Shown here: positions 12,801 through 23,219 of the stretch, one piece after another
Position numbering within the stretch: the first letter of the stretch is position 1
Layout of the letters: each line of letters begins with the position of its first letter
From: Oopsacas minuta
Lineage: Eukaryota; Porifera; Hexactinellida; Lyssacinosida; Leucopsacidae
Reading direction: 5' to 3'
DNA: 64,000 bases
Assembly (NCBI GenBank): GCA_024704765.1
Contig: JAKMXF010000110.1
Location: forward strand, 682,001-746,000
The notes under the pieces: generated by a model
Database searches by the model: none
Seen by the model: the letters and a program-made list of their open reading frames with translations, nothing else
Told to the model about the DNA's origin: nothing
Program-made: the position numbers and the translations under genes

Positions 12801-13256
12801 GTGTCAGACATGAAAGATTCGAAAGTGAAGTCTGGAGCCGGAGATCCCGGTGAGATCTGAAAAAGGGAAATTACATATGAGGCGTCAAATCAATTGAGGC
12901 CGTACTACAAACTCATTTAACTAATTTCCTGGGATATTCAATGTTTTCCCATGAATTTTAAGATATTACCGCCCAAATAATCCAAAATATAGCAAAAATA
13001 TCAAAACTTCTCGGGGGTGTTGACAAGTGAGAATTACCCTCCTGGTAACTACATATGATTGGGAACCCTGGTATACCTACGGGGACATGGGGGAGACATA
13101 AATAGGATCTCATGCGCCATTTTATGTACCGCTAATAAACGTATGCATACTCACCATACATTGTGTATCCATGTAAGTATAGTTCTGGGATAATAGAGCA
13201 ACATTTGTTAGAGAATCACTTAAATCTTGTCCTGATATTTCATGTAGACTATCCAT
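1259..13256 (-). CDS. SBNO: Strawberry notch homologue (SBNO helicase-like transcription regulator), 18 exons
   Basis: Nuclear DExD/H-like ATPase linked to Notch and other transcription. Exons (minus, high to low): 13155-13256, 12418-12856, 11523-12187, 10183-10504, 9923-10039, 9416-9736, 8870-9122, 8657-8803, 7979-8169, 4500-4741, 3797-4031, 3439-3598, 3286-3386, 2987-3213, 2377-2600, 1842-2090, 1497-1726, 1259-1428. All phases fit; 1,464 residues. The variable N-terminus carries two AT-hook-like motifs, [11 protein letters not shown] (about 438-448) and LRGRPRKHS (about 470-478). Helicase landmarks: [10 protein letters not shown] (643-652), DECH (759-762), YCSATGASE, then HTLELPW-like [24 protein letters not shown] as the C-lobe arginine motif. 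It stops with EEFLG where vertebrate SBNO continues with another domain, so the C-terminus looks short. Exon 10's upstream intron contains two plus-strand genes. The exact 3' end is the least certain part. Confidence 0.93.
2202..2356. mobile_element. Pogo-like MITE copy in a strawberry notch intron
   Basis: Degenerate copy of the family described at 42255-42422. It starts TA-CAGTCAACTCTCGTTCTATC, keeps the internal block TTTGGGACCATATTTGGAT, and ends near GGGTGTTGACA. It fills most of the intron between the exons ending at 2377 and starting at 2090. Confidence 0.7.
4930..6008 (+). CDS. CFAP119/CCDC189-like ciliary protein, nested in an SBNO intron
   Basis: Two exons, 4930-5478 and 5805-6008, join in phase 0 (GT at 5479, AG at 5803-5804) and encode 250 residues. 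The block [15 protein letters not shown], then [29 protein letters not shown], resembles the conserved core of CFAP119 (CCDC189), whose signature I recall as HFKLYKYVFT. That family is associated with motile cilia or sperm flagella. The N-terminal 45 residues are Pro/Thr-rich and the C-terminus is Glu/Lys-rich, probably helical. The gene lies antisense inside the 3.2-kb strawberry notch intron (4742-7978), upstream of an orphan 7TM gene on the same strand. A CAA repeat immediately precedes the ATG. The family call is from memory of the motif and is moderate; gene structure itself is well supported. Confidence 0.65.
6009..6782. other. Gene-free spacer between two nested genes
   Basis: No coding sequence seen. 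Around 6150-6250 there is a worn hAT-like repeat (CCCAACATGGGATC ... CAGCAGGGGGTCCACAGGATC). The rest is AT-rich and probably contains the promoter of the 7TM gene that follows. Confidence 0.4.
6783..7874 (+). CDS. Orphan seven-transmembrane protein A, single exon, nested in SBNO intron
   Basis: Uninterrupted frame of 363 residues; ATG chosen at 6783 because upstream in-frame starts are non-ATG. Seven hydrophobic helices are visible at about 12-36, 77-98, 124-149, 165-184, 190-207, 248-275 and 303-333, with short basic loops and a charged tail (RRIQKKR). No DRY, NPxxY or other class A GPCR motif, and I recognise no family. The TM5-TM6 loop, [20 protein letters not shown], is mirrored in the protein at 25324-26385 (RAFYQILKGRQIEAYY), and helix spacing agrees, so I infer that the two are distant paralogues of a lineage-specific receptor-like family. 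It is antisense to its host gene and intronless, unlike nearly all neighbours. Receptor function is inferred from topology only. Confidence 0.8.
   Translation: MEKYLQNKAYIHIPVFVLNALGVVFSLGVVFFGIIWSGHFINHIQYVKRKIKAIKGYTNHIERERYINAVIDYKKSVFLTIISFTESWLHVFFWIIISYPQIKENSQNNTLPQFAEVLENDTLYDVLVIISMTIFIFLGSLVCMLTSYLTKAYDTKREINFNEYPLFIWLVIQLAIGWTISLIPGWRSECVPIYTIGICVAQIIVYVRKAKKLYCVLRRRRIDAYFEDMDLYKNLIAMCENFKYGAMLYTTNLVLYLSELVISIIQYFFVGIFIKIQFLEETLHIRDPFNSVKYDDKKVLHDIHHVFTYVISFITMLMLFFSFMLHLLIVLRAIVRRIQKKRAMNSEMRNVQNMLYRPLIEES
9780..9914. repeat. TCTG/TTTG microsatellite in SBNO intron 5
   Basis: About 19 TCTG units followed by TTTG units, just downstream of the exon ending at 9923. Open frames through it on both strands are artefacts of the repeat. 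Confidence 0.95.
10567..10672. mobile_element. hAT-like MITE copy in SBNO intron 3
   Basis: Ends GCAGTTCCCAACCTGTGG and GTAGGGAACAGCTG are imperfect inverted repeats, with internal blocks GGACAGCAGGGTTCACAG and GGGGGTCCACG. The CAG-N-GGTTCCCAACC type terminus is characteristic of hAT-superfamily non-autonomous elements. No transposase present. Confidence 0.65.
10792..11168 (+). pseudogene. Possible gene fragment with an NHL-repeat-like motif inside SBNO intron 3
   Basis: A plus-strand frame open from 10792 reads [20 protein letters not shown] then NKNRLQIL, reminiscent of an NHL repeat (LYVaD..N+RLQIL). It ends at a good donor (GAT|GTAAGT, 10983). After an intron-like gap, a second open stretch (about 11062-11168) ends [16 protein letters not shown] and a stop, but the best acceptor does not keep the frame without using a weaker AG. 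There is no clear start. It is either a fragment of a nested gene or a decayed copy. Low confidence. Confidence 0.25.
12205..12374. mobile_element. Pogo-like MITE filling SBNO intron 2
   Basis: Starts TA-CAGTAAACTCTTGTTATATC and ends AGATATAACAGGAGTTGACG-TA. About 170 bases of the 230-base intron (12188-12417). Same family as 42255-42422. Confidence 0.8.
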
Positions 13257-13617
13257 TCTCTAAATTAGTAAATAATAACAATAATAAATGAGGATTTGCA
13301 TATTTGAGGTGAATTGTCGAAAGAGCCATGCAGTAACGAGAAATTCCCCCTGAAAGAATATCACCTCTCTGCTTGGGAGATCATATTTACACCTTGTGTA
13401 CCCTTTTAAACTGTAAGTAATTAAGTATAAGAGAATAGAGATGGATGATCATTGACAATCACTAATGGCAATAAATACTATCATCCTATCTTGACAAATA
13501 ATAAACAAACAAACAAACAAACAAACAAACAAATGAATGAATGGATTTGCTAGCGAAATTAATTCACAACTAAAATCTAAATTCCCATTAGCCTATAGTC
13601 TCCTATCTGTTCTCCTG
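13257..13617. other. Spacer between SBNO start and SND1 end
   Basis: 361 bases, AT-rich, with an (AAAC)n run at about 13503-13532. It should contain the SBNO promoter and the SND1 3' UTR. No gene seen. Confidence 0.5.
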
Positions 13618-14173
13618 TCACTTCTTCTTGGCGGACTCCTTCTCCTTCGCTGGTTGGTTGGCAGGGGTCTTCGTGGCTGCCTCCTTCTTGTCAGGAGTTT
13701 TGGATTTAGGAGTGTAACCAAATTCTGGGACAAAGTCCTCTCTGATATCACCGTACTGCCACACGTTTAAGTGGTTTTGTTTAGCAGTTCTTTGGATGTG
13801 TTGATATTCTTCTAACTGTATGTAGAAATAGATTTGTAAACATTTTGTTTGTTTGTTTGTTTGTTTGTTGTTTTATTCGTACTTTAGAGAGTTAAATTTC
13901 ACTCAAATACACTTAGTGCCTCCAACTTTGAATAGATTCAATTGAGGGTAAGCTGTCGGTACAGATTGTGTTTTGATAGGTTTATTAGTTAGTTAGTTTG
14001 TTTGTTTTTGTTTGTTTGTTTACCAGTTGTTTATTTCTTCTATCTCTCCTCTTATTATCAACTAATAATAATCCTTCAGAGATTAAGGTTCTGGCTACAT
14101 CACTATCTGTATCTTGAGATGTGTATATTAATGCTTGATCCTAAGTAGTAAACAATAATATCAACAAGACACC

Positions 14174-14231
<58 letters not shown>

Positions 14232-17200
14232 TTCTCATAACTTACACAAGTAACATTAGCAGTAGTTTGTTGTTTAGGTTGTGTGTTTACAAATACGTGT
14301 TTGTTGAGTGTTAAGAATAGAAGCTCTCTCTGCGCTTCTTTACACCATTCCTCCTAAAAACAACACAAATCTCAAATCAAAGTCTGTGACGACATTTTCA
14401 CTAATTGAATTACGGCGGACTATTGAGACTAAACATATTTCGAAAATTTTTTCTAACTAATCATGTTAGACATTTGTAAGTGTCAAAATTCTCTTAGTTA
14501 ATATAGCCCAAAAGGTGTGAAAATATGAGTAATCATGTATCGTGCTAGATAGTATACCTACATCTTGAGGTGGCACAGTTAGAAACAGCTGGAACTCCTT
14601 CGCCTGAGGGGGGAGAGAGGCGTATTGGTCGGGTAGCCTAGCTATACGATCAGGAGATAATATTTGAGTATTCCCATAATCTATATAGTGAACTGCGAAT
14701 TTGTCCTGTGAGACCATTTGCTGTATTTCAGCTCTGTACCATTCATTATCCATAAACCTAGCAACCAAAGTGTGACAAATATGTAGAAAATTCCAAAATG
14801 TTTTAATCAAATTAAACTAAACTGAAACTGACACAACCTTGCTACCCTGTTCCCAGTTTGTGTAGGTTCATTTGTATGGGACTAGAAATGAAACAATATG
14901 GAATTAAATACGGAACTAACTTTGCAGCAACTTTCATATTCCTCCTCAAGGTAATAAGTCCTGTGGGAGGGTTTGTAAGGAAGTGCTCTTTCATTTTAGC
15001 TGAAAAGTCCCTAACAGCGTCCGCAGTGGTCACAGGTTGTGCCCAGAGGGAGTTTGGGTTGTGTACCTCTGTGACTATCATTTCCCTGGCAGTGGACAAG
15101 GGATCTGATACCTGATGGTCTACATAGTTTGAAGAGTCCTCGGTGTCTCTGCTATCACGTGTAGAAGATACACTATAGAGTAATATATCATAAAGTAACA
15201 CCTTGACATAAGCAGAACTCAGATAAGATGTGCTAATAATCAAGCTAGCACCTTAATCAGTTAAATCAGGTCAAATTATAAGGATCGTATATTCTACTAA
15301 TTATAATCACATATAACTAACTATTCGTCTTCAGCTTGTGATGCATCATACGTCTCCCATATCCGTATCCTCCTCCTCTTAGCCTCCCTCTCAGCTGCAG
15401 ATAATGTGTCGTATAGGGCGCCGTAAGCAGAGCTGTGAAGATAAGCTAATCCTTCCTCCACGAGTGAACGAGCAAGGTTCTTATTGCCCTCATAGAGTAG
15501 TGTCCCTATGAAGCTACCTCTCTTGTCAATGTTCTCTATTTCAATATTAACCTATAGATGTATATAGCCTCATGAATACAGTAACTCCCGTAATATTGAA
15601 GCTCAAAGGACGACGGTAATTACTTCGATATACAATCTAATTGGCATAAAGTGAACAGGTGTGAATTATAAGGTGTATAACTAGATGTCACTACGAGTAT
15701 ACATGCCAAATTTGGTGTCTTAATCTCTAAAGGTGTGAACAGGAGAGCGAACTTAAGTGTCTCCCTCTGATGAGCTCTCAGTACTGAAATACTATGAAAT
15801 AGAGTTACTTCTTAAAGTGCTAATTCAATTAATTTGCATTATAAAGGTTTGTAGTTTCTAAGATAATATTACATCACTGAGAGCGAGTGAGGGCTACCAA
15901 GCCAAGAAATGTTGAGGCAACAAGACCGGATATCAATGGAACTGCACAAGTTTCTATAAAATTGAGTAAATACAGTAGAAATGATGATATGAATAATATC
16001 CTGCAAAATACACACAAATACTCACATAAACACACAAATACTCACATAAACACACAAATACTCACAAATACTCACAAATACTCACAAATACTCACATAAA
16101 CATTATCTGCCTTAAGTTGTATCACAAATTATTGGGGAGCTCAAGTTACAGAAATAATTACTGTATGCTCATATCAAACACAAACAATACATAATAGAAT
16201 AATATACATCTATAATAAACAATTAGTAAAATGGCAAGCAATGTATATCCATTTTACGACTGTTTTCGAGAGATTCCTACCATAGAAACAATCTACTTAG
16301 GCATACCTAATGATTACAATGAAATTCTCTACATAAAGAGTTCTTCTCCTATTTTCGGCCTGAAGAGGTACTGCGGATATAAGGAAGATTATTTGATAAA
16401 CAACTTGACAGAACTGGAGCAGAATTATGTAATTTGTCCTGTCTGTAAAGGAATAATGAGAGATGCTGTAGTTAGTGTATTACATTCCTCAACCATTAGT
16501 TGTAAAACATGTTCAAAACTTGGTGGCTGTAAGCCAATTCAAAAGGTGAGAGATTCTATTTCTAAGCTCAAGATAAGATGTCCATTGCTTACAGAATGCG
16601 ATTGGAAAGGAGAATTATCTAAAGCTGAAATACACTTAGAAGAATGCAAACATGTATCCATAAGATGTAGCCTACATTGTGGCGAAACTCTCAAAAGATT
16701 TGATAAAAGTATTCATGAGGAAGAGCTTTGTCCATTACGTAATGTATCATGTGAATATTGTGCACGGACTGGATTAGCGGAGGACCTGGAGGATCATCTA
16801 GAAGAATGTCCTGAATGCAAGATTGATTGTCCGAATGGATGTGCTAAAGAAGTCATTAGAAAAGATGTTGATGAGCATAATGAAGAGTGTAAAAAATTCA
16901 AGCTATATTGTCCCTTTGAAATGTTAGAAGACACATATTTAGAATCTTGTGAAGAGTCTATCCAACGAGAATATCTACCCCTGCATAATGAACAGCAGTA
17001 CATAGTGCATATTAATATGCTACGCAAACAATTAGTTTCCCTAGAAAATAGGCTAGATGAATTGGAACTGAAAGTTAAATGCAAGAAAGACCTAGATGGG
17101 TGTGAATGGGACATGGATAAACAATCAAAAGGTCCCGAATTTTATGTACATGGATACAAACTGCAGATAACCGATGAAAGGCAACCAGATGGAGACATAT

Positions 17201-20200
17201 CGTTCAAGATAAAAAGAATAAAAGGTGATAATGACGAAAGATTGAGTAGAGCAAGCATAACTGAGTGTCGCATTATGAAAATTTGCAGAGATATACCAAA
17301 TAAATCTGATGTTGACATATACCCCATGAAATACGATTTGGTGATAGGAACTGAAAGCGAACCATTTGGATATTATGAAGATATTTACGATTTAGATATG
17401 CCAATCTTTCGCTTCTATTTCGATACAGACAACACACAAATAGCAGAGATACAGAAGAAATATGAAAAAATAGAAATTATCTCTACAACTTTCTAATCTC
17501 TATTCTCCTTTAGAAGAGTATAGTGATTATTTGTGTGTTTATAGTTACTTTTCTATTTACTCTCTGTAAGCTATTAGTCAGTACTTAAGAGAAGAAGTAT
17601 GTTTGAACAAGTCGATTATTTGGCCTTTGACAGCGAAAGCTACCATTTGAATAATTGTGTATGTTAATAAAATGATGAAAAACAGTGACAGCAGCGAAAT
17701 ATCTGGAGTTTACTAGTAACAGACTGGAGTGGCAGAGTGGCAGAATGACTGATTCGGAAATCTAACCTATAAGGGCATGAAGCCACAAACTAAATAAATA
17801 ATAATACTCACGTCATGTTGTAACACTTTCTCTTTAGAGAAGTTAATAGCATCTATACCATAAGGTTCTTCTTGTCCCTGTTGTACTGGACCACCAGGTC
17901 CTTTAGGACAACTTATCCCTGTCAGGATAAATGATATCAAGATCTGCTCCTTTGGGATATAAACTCTAAATCTGTTACCACTAGTAACATACTCTACCAC
18001 AGCTTTAACTCTACCGCTACGTTGAAGAGAGGATTGGAATGTTCGAGCTTTGGATACATCCTAGATAATATAATATAAATACAGTGAAACTGCGTTAATA
18101 CGAATTTCCGGTTAATACGTACTCCGGATAAGAGCACAGATCTCGACGGTCCCTTGGTGTACGTATTAACGAGGTTCTACTGTAGAACAGAAGATAGCGG
18201 TTACTAAATTGGAGGTTAAAGGCCCACTGGGTGTCAGGAATAGTTCTAGATCTGTCGTACTCGGAGCGGGGAGGGGACAAGATTTTCAAATCTGGGAGAT
18301 TCCCCATCTGCCCCCTATAACAGCCACAGGGTCCATGGGTGAAATGTTGGAACCGCAGATCTTTTGAATTCCACCCAAAAAGTGTCAAATATAATTAATC
18401 GCCAAAAGTGTGTGAAATTATTAATTTAGATAATATCAATAAATGTAAGATAAAAGAGGAAGTAATCTGACTAACTTACAGTAGACAACTCTGCCACCTT
18501 TAATATGGCATTATCCGGCATTTTCTTAGCATGTAGTCCTCTCCCTTCATCTTTAGCTATACCCTCTGCACGCATAAGAGCATCTAGGTGCTGTGATCGC
18601 AGATCATCACCTCCTTTGTGTCGGATAGCCAGACCGAGCCCACGAATAATCAGAGCTTCTGCTACATTCTTAACATTATCATTAGTCCCACCACCTGCAC
18701 CCTGTGGTGCAATGATGGTAACACATATTCTCTCTGAGTATTGATCCTGAGGTGGTCTGGTGTAGTCAACCTCTACTGACACCTAAAAACGTGAGTTATA
18801 ATGCTTTTACTGTAAATACAGGACAGAGAGCTTCACTGTGCGACTCGATTTCACACCTCTGATTCATTTTAAATCTCACATTTCCTCTACTTAAGACTAA
18901 TTATCTTTTGATTTCAAATAACACCTCTAAATAGAGAAGTATTTTCCTGTTAAAAATGAGACAAACAGACTTTCAAGGAAATATTGTTTTCTCCCACAAA
19001 TTCCTTAATAAAATATTGTAGAAATGGAGTTAAATGGAATGTACAAGTTACATCTGGTATTCATTCATATGCCTATCTGAGACTGGAATTTTATTGGTTC
19101 AAAATATAGGTTCACACTCTGGAGTCAATTGACCTCTTGGTGGTCCACGAACAACAGTGGGGTCCATCAGATCTCAAAATTTGTATATACCTCTGGAACG
19201 GGTCTACGAGTTAAGAACTTAAAAGAACCAAACTAACCTTCTTGCCAACAAGCCATTTCCTGAGGAATTCTCTAGCTTCAAAGAAGAACGGTTGGTCGTA
19301 GAGGGCACGAGTTGGTCTTGAGGATTCAAATTCCTTTCTGGGGGGACCTCGAGTTGAACTCAGAAATACTTTCTGAATAGAATCCTGTTTGTCACCTGTC
19401 TTAAGGATCAGCTGTTCTGCACTGACAATCTCGAGTACCTATTGTATCAGACAGAATATGAGACTATTAAATGGGGGCGATAAGGTCTCTACAAAGGGTA
19501 CTTTTGGGCCTCTATTTCTGCGGTTCCGAAACCTATGGTGCTGGATCCCTTGGACAAAACTGTCCCCCTACTGATGAGACAAATATATTTACCTTTGCTT
19601 GATATTTTTTCTTGTCCGTGGAGTAGGATTGTGAGGAAGAAAGAGGAGGTGCTCCTAACCATATTTTCACACCTTTCTGTTTGGCAGCATTCTCTAATTG
19701 TTTGTATTTATCTCTTGTTTGTTGGTCAGGAAGGTGTTTTTGACTCCATTGCATTACTCTAGCGAAACCTTCTTGTATTAGATATTCAGCTATGTTTCCT
19801 CTCTAAACAATAACAAACAATAACAACAATAACAAACAATAACAAACAATAACAAACAATAACAACAATAACAAACAAAAACAAACAATAACAAACAATA
19901 ACAAACAATAACAATATGATATAATTCACCATATATGACTCATTTTTGATTTATGCTTCTTCGAGCCAAAATCGGCAATTATATATCAATCATTTTTCGC
20001 ATCTAAAAAATAATGGGCTCGTAGTTGTGTCGCGTGCCACAAATGTTCTTACAAAATTATCTATACATGCTTATTAGCTATTTAACCATGGATGGGGATG
20101 TATTTGATATTATATTAACTGCCCTCACCAACCAAGCGAAGAATGCCTTAAAATGACGTAGAACAAATCCACCATCCATGGTTACATAACAAATAAGCAT

Positions 20201-21889
20201 ATAGAGGGTCTACTATTCAATTTGTTAATTAGATTAGAGAGTACTCACCACATGAAGTATAGTAACAAGAGGAACCTGATTATTAATACCATCAAATCTT
20301 ATCTTCACATCTCTCTGTAACAATCGTATTTCTACAGCGTACTTAGCCCTGAGGCCCAGCTCAGGGTCATCTTGAGGATCATCGCGGGAGGGGCATCTGA
20401 TACCGGTTATCTGAGCTGTGAAGTTTTGATGTGTAGAGGGAATACATAACCTTAAGGTGTTGCCATTTAAGACCTGTTCCACTATTCCTATATGAATAAT
20501 GCCATATATTGAATTGTGTGTGTGTGTGTGTGTTTGTTTATAAATAAAACAGCAAAATAACGCATCAGAATATCCATGGTTCATATACTTATAAACTTAC
20601 CGTCCAATATTTTTCCTTTGTGTTTGTCAACAAATTGTGTAGAAGTATCTTGGTTAATTGTTTGAACATTCCTGATAGAGTCTGTTGTAACCATGGAATA
20701 CATTCCCAGCTTAAGTGCCTCTGCTTCCTCTTTGAATTGTACAATTCTGTCATACTCTCTATACAACAAGTAAACAAATAATTACACAAACAGGTAAACA
20801 AACAAACAAACAAACAAACACATACTCAGTGCCTTTCTTAGAAGGCTGCTCTCTCAATTTAGCTAATCCGGCTCGAACAATTTTCTCAGACAAATTTTCT
20901 AAACAAAACAACTCAATCAACAATCACATACACAAATACCTATCACCACTAACCGTTGTTATACATAACCTTAGCTATTTTCTTGCTATTCTTTACTGTA
21001 ATCTCTACACTGTATTGAACTAGCTCTCCTATGACTAATTGTCTCAGAAACTCACGGCTAGCCCATGCGTATGGCTGTAAACAATAATAATAATAACTAC
21101 AGCCAACTCCCTGTATGTTGAAGCTCAAGGGACCATGATAACGAGAGGACACACAGTTTATGACATAAAAAGAGGAAACTTACTTCATCCTGTGTACCCT
21201 CACTACTGTCCGTGTCTCTAGGTCCAGGTCTCCTACCCAGTTTAGGTCCCTGAATCATAGTCAGTGTAATCTGTTGCTCTGTCGGAGGTCCATTTAGTCC
21301 CTTCTGAGCTCGTATCAATAGAGTATCACCTGATATTACCTACAAGACAATTACAGCTGTAATCAACCAATCAATATACAAACTTGTGAATATTGTAAAA
21401 AGCTAGCATCTGATTGGGTATTCTATAATGTAGGCATAATAGAGAAGTATAAAAGCTCACTTGTTTGACAATAGCATCTCCTTTGTCAGTTAGCTCTGTT
21501 AGACTTCTGTCCTGTTGTTGAGGGGCCTGGGGTGCAGGAGGTTGTTTGTATGTAGGCTGTACTGGGTGATAGGGTGCAGATGGTGTAGCAGCTGGAAAAG
21601 GAATGTAATATATATGTAGCTAAGGTAAAATACGTGAAATTCTGGGATAATCTAAGAGGGAGGGTTGGAAATAAGAGCATCATTGGGAGTGGCAATACAT
21701 GTTCTTATACCCGCATCTGCTATATAATTCTCAAGTACACCAGTACTTACATTTTGTTAATTGACTAGCGAATGAAGTGTCCGGGACAGATATAGGAGGG
21801 TCGAGTGAGGGAGGTGCAGGTGGAATATCTTGGTGGATAGAGTTCATGTCCCCGATGGGATCAGGGGATACTGATTCTATTGTAGCCAT
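13618..21889 (-). CDS. SND1: SND1 / Tudor-SN (staphylococcal nuclease and Tudor domain protein), 17 exons
   Basis: Cytoplasmic RNA-binding nuclease and co-activator with four SN-like repeats plus a Tudor-SN unit. Exons (minus, high to low): 21751-21889, 21461-21591, 21184-21339, 20954-21074, 20826-20898, 20601-20758, 20249-20487, 19593-19802, 19238-19438, 18480-18782, 17812-18060, 15322-15551, 14921-15172, 14562-14757, 14246-14353, 14024-14140, 13618-13815. Phases agree throughout; 1,026 residues against about 910 in human, the excess mainly a Pro/Gln-rich N-terminus. SN1 begins near residue 91 (VISGDTLLIRA), SN2 near 260, SN3 near 410, SN4 near 578. The Tudor core is KFMDNEWYRAEIQQM ... VHYIDYGNTQIL, and the last SN piece ends NVWQYGDIREDFVPEFGY before a Lys-rich tail. 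The intron 15552-17811 carries a plus-strand TRAF-like gene. Confidence 0.95.
14168..14230. repeat. CAA microsatellite in an SND1 intron
   Basis: About 20 uninterrupted CAA/ACA units. Confidence 0.95.
16008..16100. repeat. Short tandem repeat upstream of the nested TRAF-like gene
   Basis: Units of ACAAATACTCACATAAACAC (about 20 bases), collapsing to 10-base units ACAAATACTC. Lies in the SND1 intron 130 bases before the ATG at 16231, so it may sit in the nested gene's promoter region. Confidence 0.85.
16231..17496 (+). CDS. TRAF-like protein with zinc fingers, coiled coil and divergent MATH domain, nested in SND1 intron
   Basis: Single exon, 421 residues, ATG at 16231. Order: a degenerate RING-like cluster (YVICPVCKGIMRDAV near 67-80, second pair CKTC near 91-94), TRAF-type zinc fingers with repeated CPL..C....L..H...C spacing (about 117-235), a short coiled coil (about 258-285, INMLRKQLVSLENRLDELEL), and a C-terminal segment beginning GPEFYVHGYKLQI (about 301-313), like the FY..GYKLQ start of TRAF/MATH domains. 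TRAFs are trimeric adaptors/E3 ligases downstream of TNF- and Toll-type receptors. The RING lacks a clean C3HC4 pattern, so ligase activity is doubtful. It is antisense to and wholly within an SND1 intron, and intronless, suggesting arrival as a retrocopy or by duplication. Confidence 0.82.
   Translation: MASNVYPFYDCFREIPTIETIYLGIPNDYNEILYIKSSSPIFGLKRYCGYKEDYLINNLTELEQNYVICPVCKGIMRDAVVSVLHSSTISCKTCSKLGGCKPIQKVRDSISKLKIRCPLLTECDWKGELSKAEIHLEECKHVSIRCSLHCGETLKRFDKSIHEEELCPLRNVSCEYCARTGLAEDLEDHLEECPECKIDCPNGCAKEVIRKDVDEHNEECKKFKLYCPFEMLEDTYLESCEESIQREYLPLHNEQQYIVHINMLRKQLVSLENRLDELELKVKCKKDLDGCEWDMDKQSKGPEFYVHGYKLQITDERQPDGDISFKIKRIKGDNDERLSRASITECRIMKICRDIPNKSDVDIYPMKYDLVIGTESEPFGYYEDIYDLDMPIFRFYFDTDNTQIAEIQKKYEKIEIISTTF
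18082..18184. mobile_element. Second pogo-like MITE family, one copy in an SND1 intron
   Basis: Termini CAGTGAAACTGCGTTAATACG and CGTATTAACGAGGTTCTACTG are inverted repeats flanked by TA. The CAGTAGAACCTCGTTAA type end is typical of pogo/Tigger relatives. A related tiny copy is at about 62529-62600, and a worn one at about 4190-4390. Confidence 0.7.
19804..19915. repeat. AACAATAACA simple repeat at an SND1 intron end
   Basis: Irregular units of AACAATAACA directly next to the acceptor of the exon starting at 19802. Confidence 0.9.
20068..20201. mobile_element. Small inverted-repeat element in an SND1 intron
   Basis: Left end GCTTATTAGCTATTTAACCATGGA and right end TCCATGGTTACATAACAAATAAGC are imperfect inverted repeats. 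The internal block CCAACCAAGCGA.GA.T.CCT recurs at about 53085-53270 in the phenylalanine hydroxylase gene. No coding capacity, MITE-like. Confidence 0.6.
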
Positions 21890-23219
21890 TCAATACTATG
21901 CTAATACAATGAAAATATTGAAATATAATACGTAATTACAAATACAGACATATCTATCAAGCATTTTGCCACATCTCGTGATATAATCTAAATGGGCATG
22001 TTCCATGGTAAAGTGAGGAACTTATGCCACATAGTGACGTAGGGACAATGCTTTGTAAAGTTTTGGGGAGGCTCGCACCATAAATGCCCCCTATTACTCG
22101 CCTTGGCTATCCACATCAGTCAGCAGCTATGGGTAATACACTTGACGACCACCCCGGTAGATAAAAGCATTTTTCTGAGTCTCTTGGGGCGTAGTTAGGT
22201 AAATGGAACCATCCATAGCTGTCTAGGAAGGCCCCGGAAACCGGATCCGGCGGCTGATCATTTACAAGTGACAGTATAGCCAAAGCAGCACAGTAGGCAA
22301 GTAAGTATACAAAAACACATGGGAATGACCCATAGTTTGACTACCCAACTGATTTCAATATACAACTTGAATACGTATTGCTAGCCTATTAGAACTAATC
22401 CATCGTTACAGAGCTTCCATTTTTCACTGAACTGAACGGACGGATGCATTCCCAAGTAGAATTATCCGTGATATTATATCGTGTGTGAAAATGGGAATTC
22501 CATAAAATTGCGTTTTCTAGTTTTGAAAATTCCCATTTTTATATTATAAAGATATCAAATTGTGTGTGAATAAAATGTAAAGTGGATCTTTGGGATTAAA
22601 TTGTGAAGCCAATAAATTCACAAACAAATGGAATTCATTCAACTCACAATATGTTGGGCCTTTTATCTTTACAGGTTCTATCTTCTATAAAGACTAGATA
22701 TAAGAACTATGCTTATTTATGCCCTCAATTGTTGAAAATACTGGCGAATATATCGACCTTCCATTTTTCGTGGAAGGGAACTGACAAGTTTGACTAGAAC
22801 AAGACCCATTGAGTTTGGGCCTTGGATATCGCAGTATATTCTAGAACACTCGTCAAGCATTTGTTGTGACTTGACACATTGATGGTAATGAATTTGTAAT
22901 TTTGTAGCCATTTTAGGAATTTTAAGTAATTATGCCAAGCAAAGTATCAGCTACCAGGCGCGAGATTACATGAATTTTTGTGTTTCTGGCTAGAAAGTTA
23001 ACAAATTGATTACCATCAATGGTGTGAAAAGTCACAACTAAATAATCAAATGCATTACAAGTGATAATTCTAGAATATTCTGCGATTCCCAACGCCAGAA
23101 GGGTAGCAAAAATCCTAAAATTCAAACTAGTCGGTTCTGTTCGATGAATAGCAACCGTGAAATTACTAACTATTTAACTATAGCCATAAGCCTATTAGAT
23201 AATTCAGAGAGAATTCCTT
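21890..23219. other. SND1-ATG3 divergent intergenic region
   Basis: Gene starts face away from each other across 1.3 kb. No convincing gene. It includes the long imperfect inverted repeat at 22826-23087. Two small minus frames there follow from the repeat rather than coding signals. The sequence next to 21889 and 23220 should hold the two promoters. Confidence 0.5.
22826..23087. repeat. Long imperfect inverted repeat
   Basis: Left arm about 22826-22906 and right arm about 22995-23087 pair over roughly 80 bases. Matching pieces include ATATTCTAGAA, GCATTTG, GTTGTGACTT and CATTGATGGTAAT, with an approximately 90-base loop. A transcript would form a long hairpin. It could be a foldback transposon or a small-RNA precursor. 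Confidence 0.7.

Noticed and set aside
22717-23125. Two small minus-strand frames (64 and 67 residues)
   Set aside because: They lie on the two arms and loop of the inverted repeat and are better explained by it.
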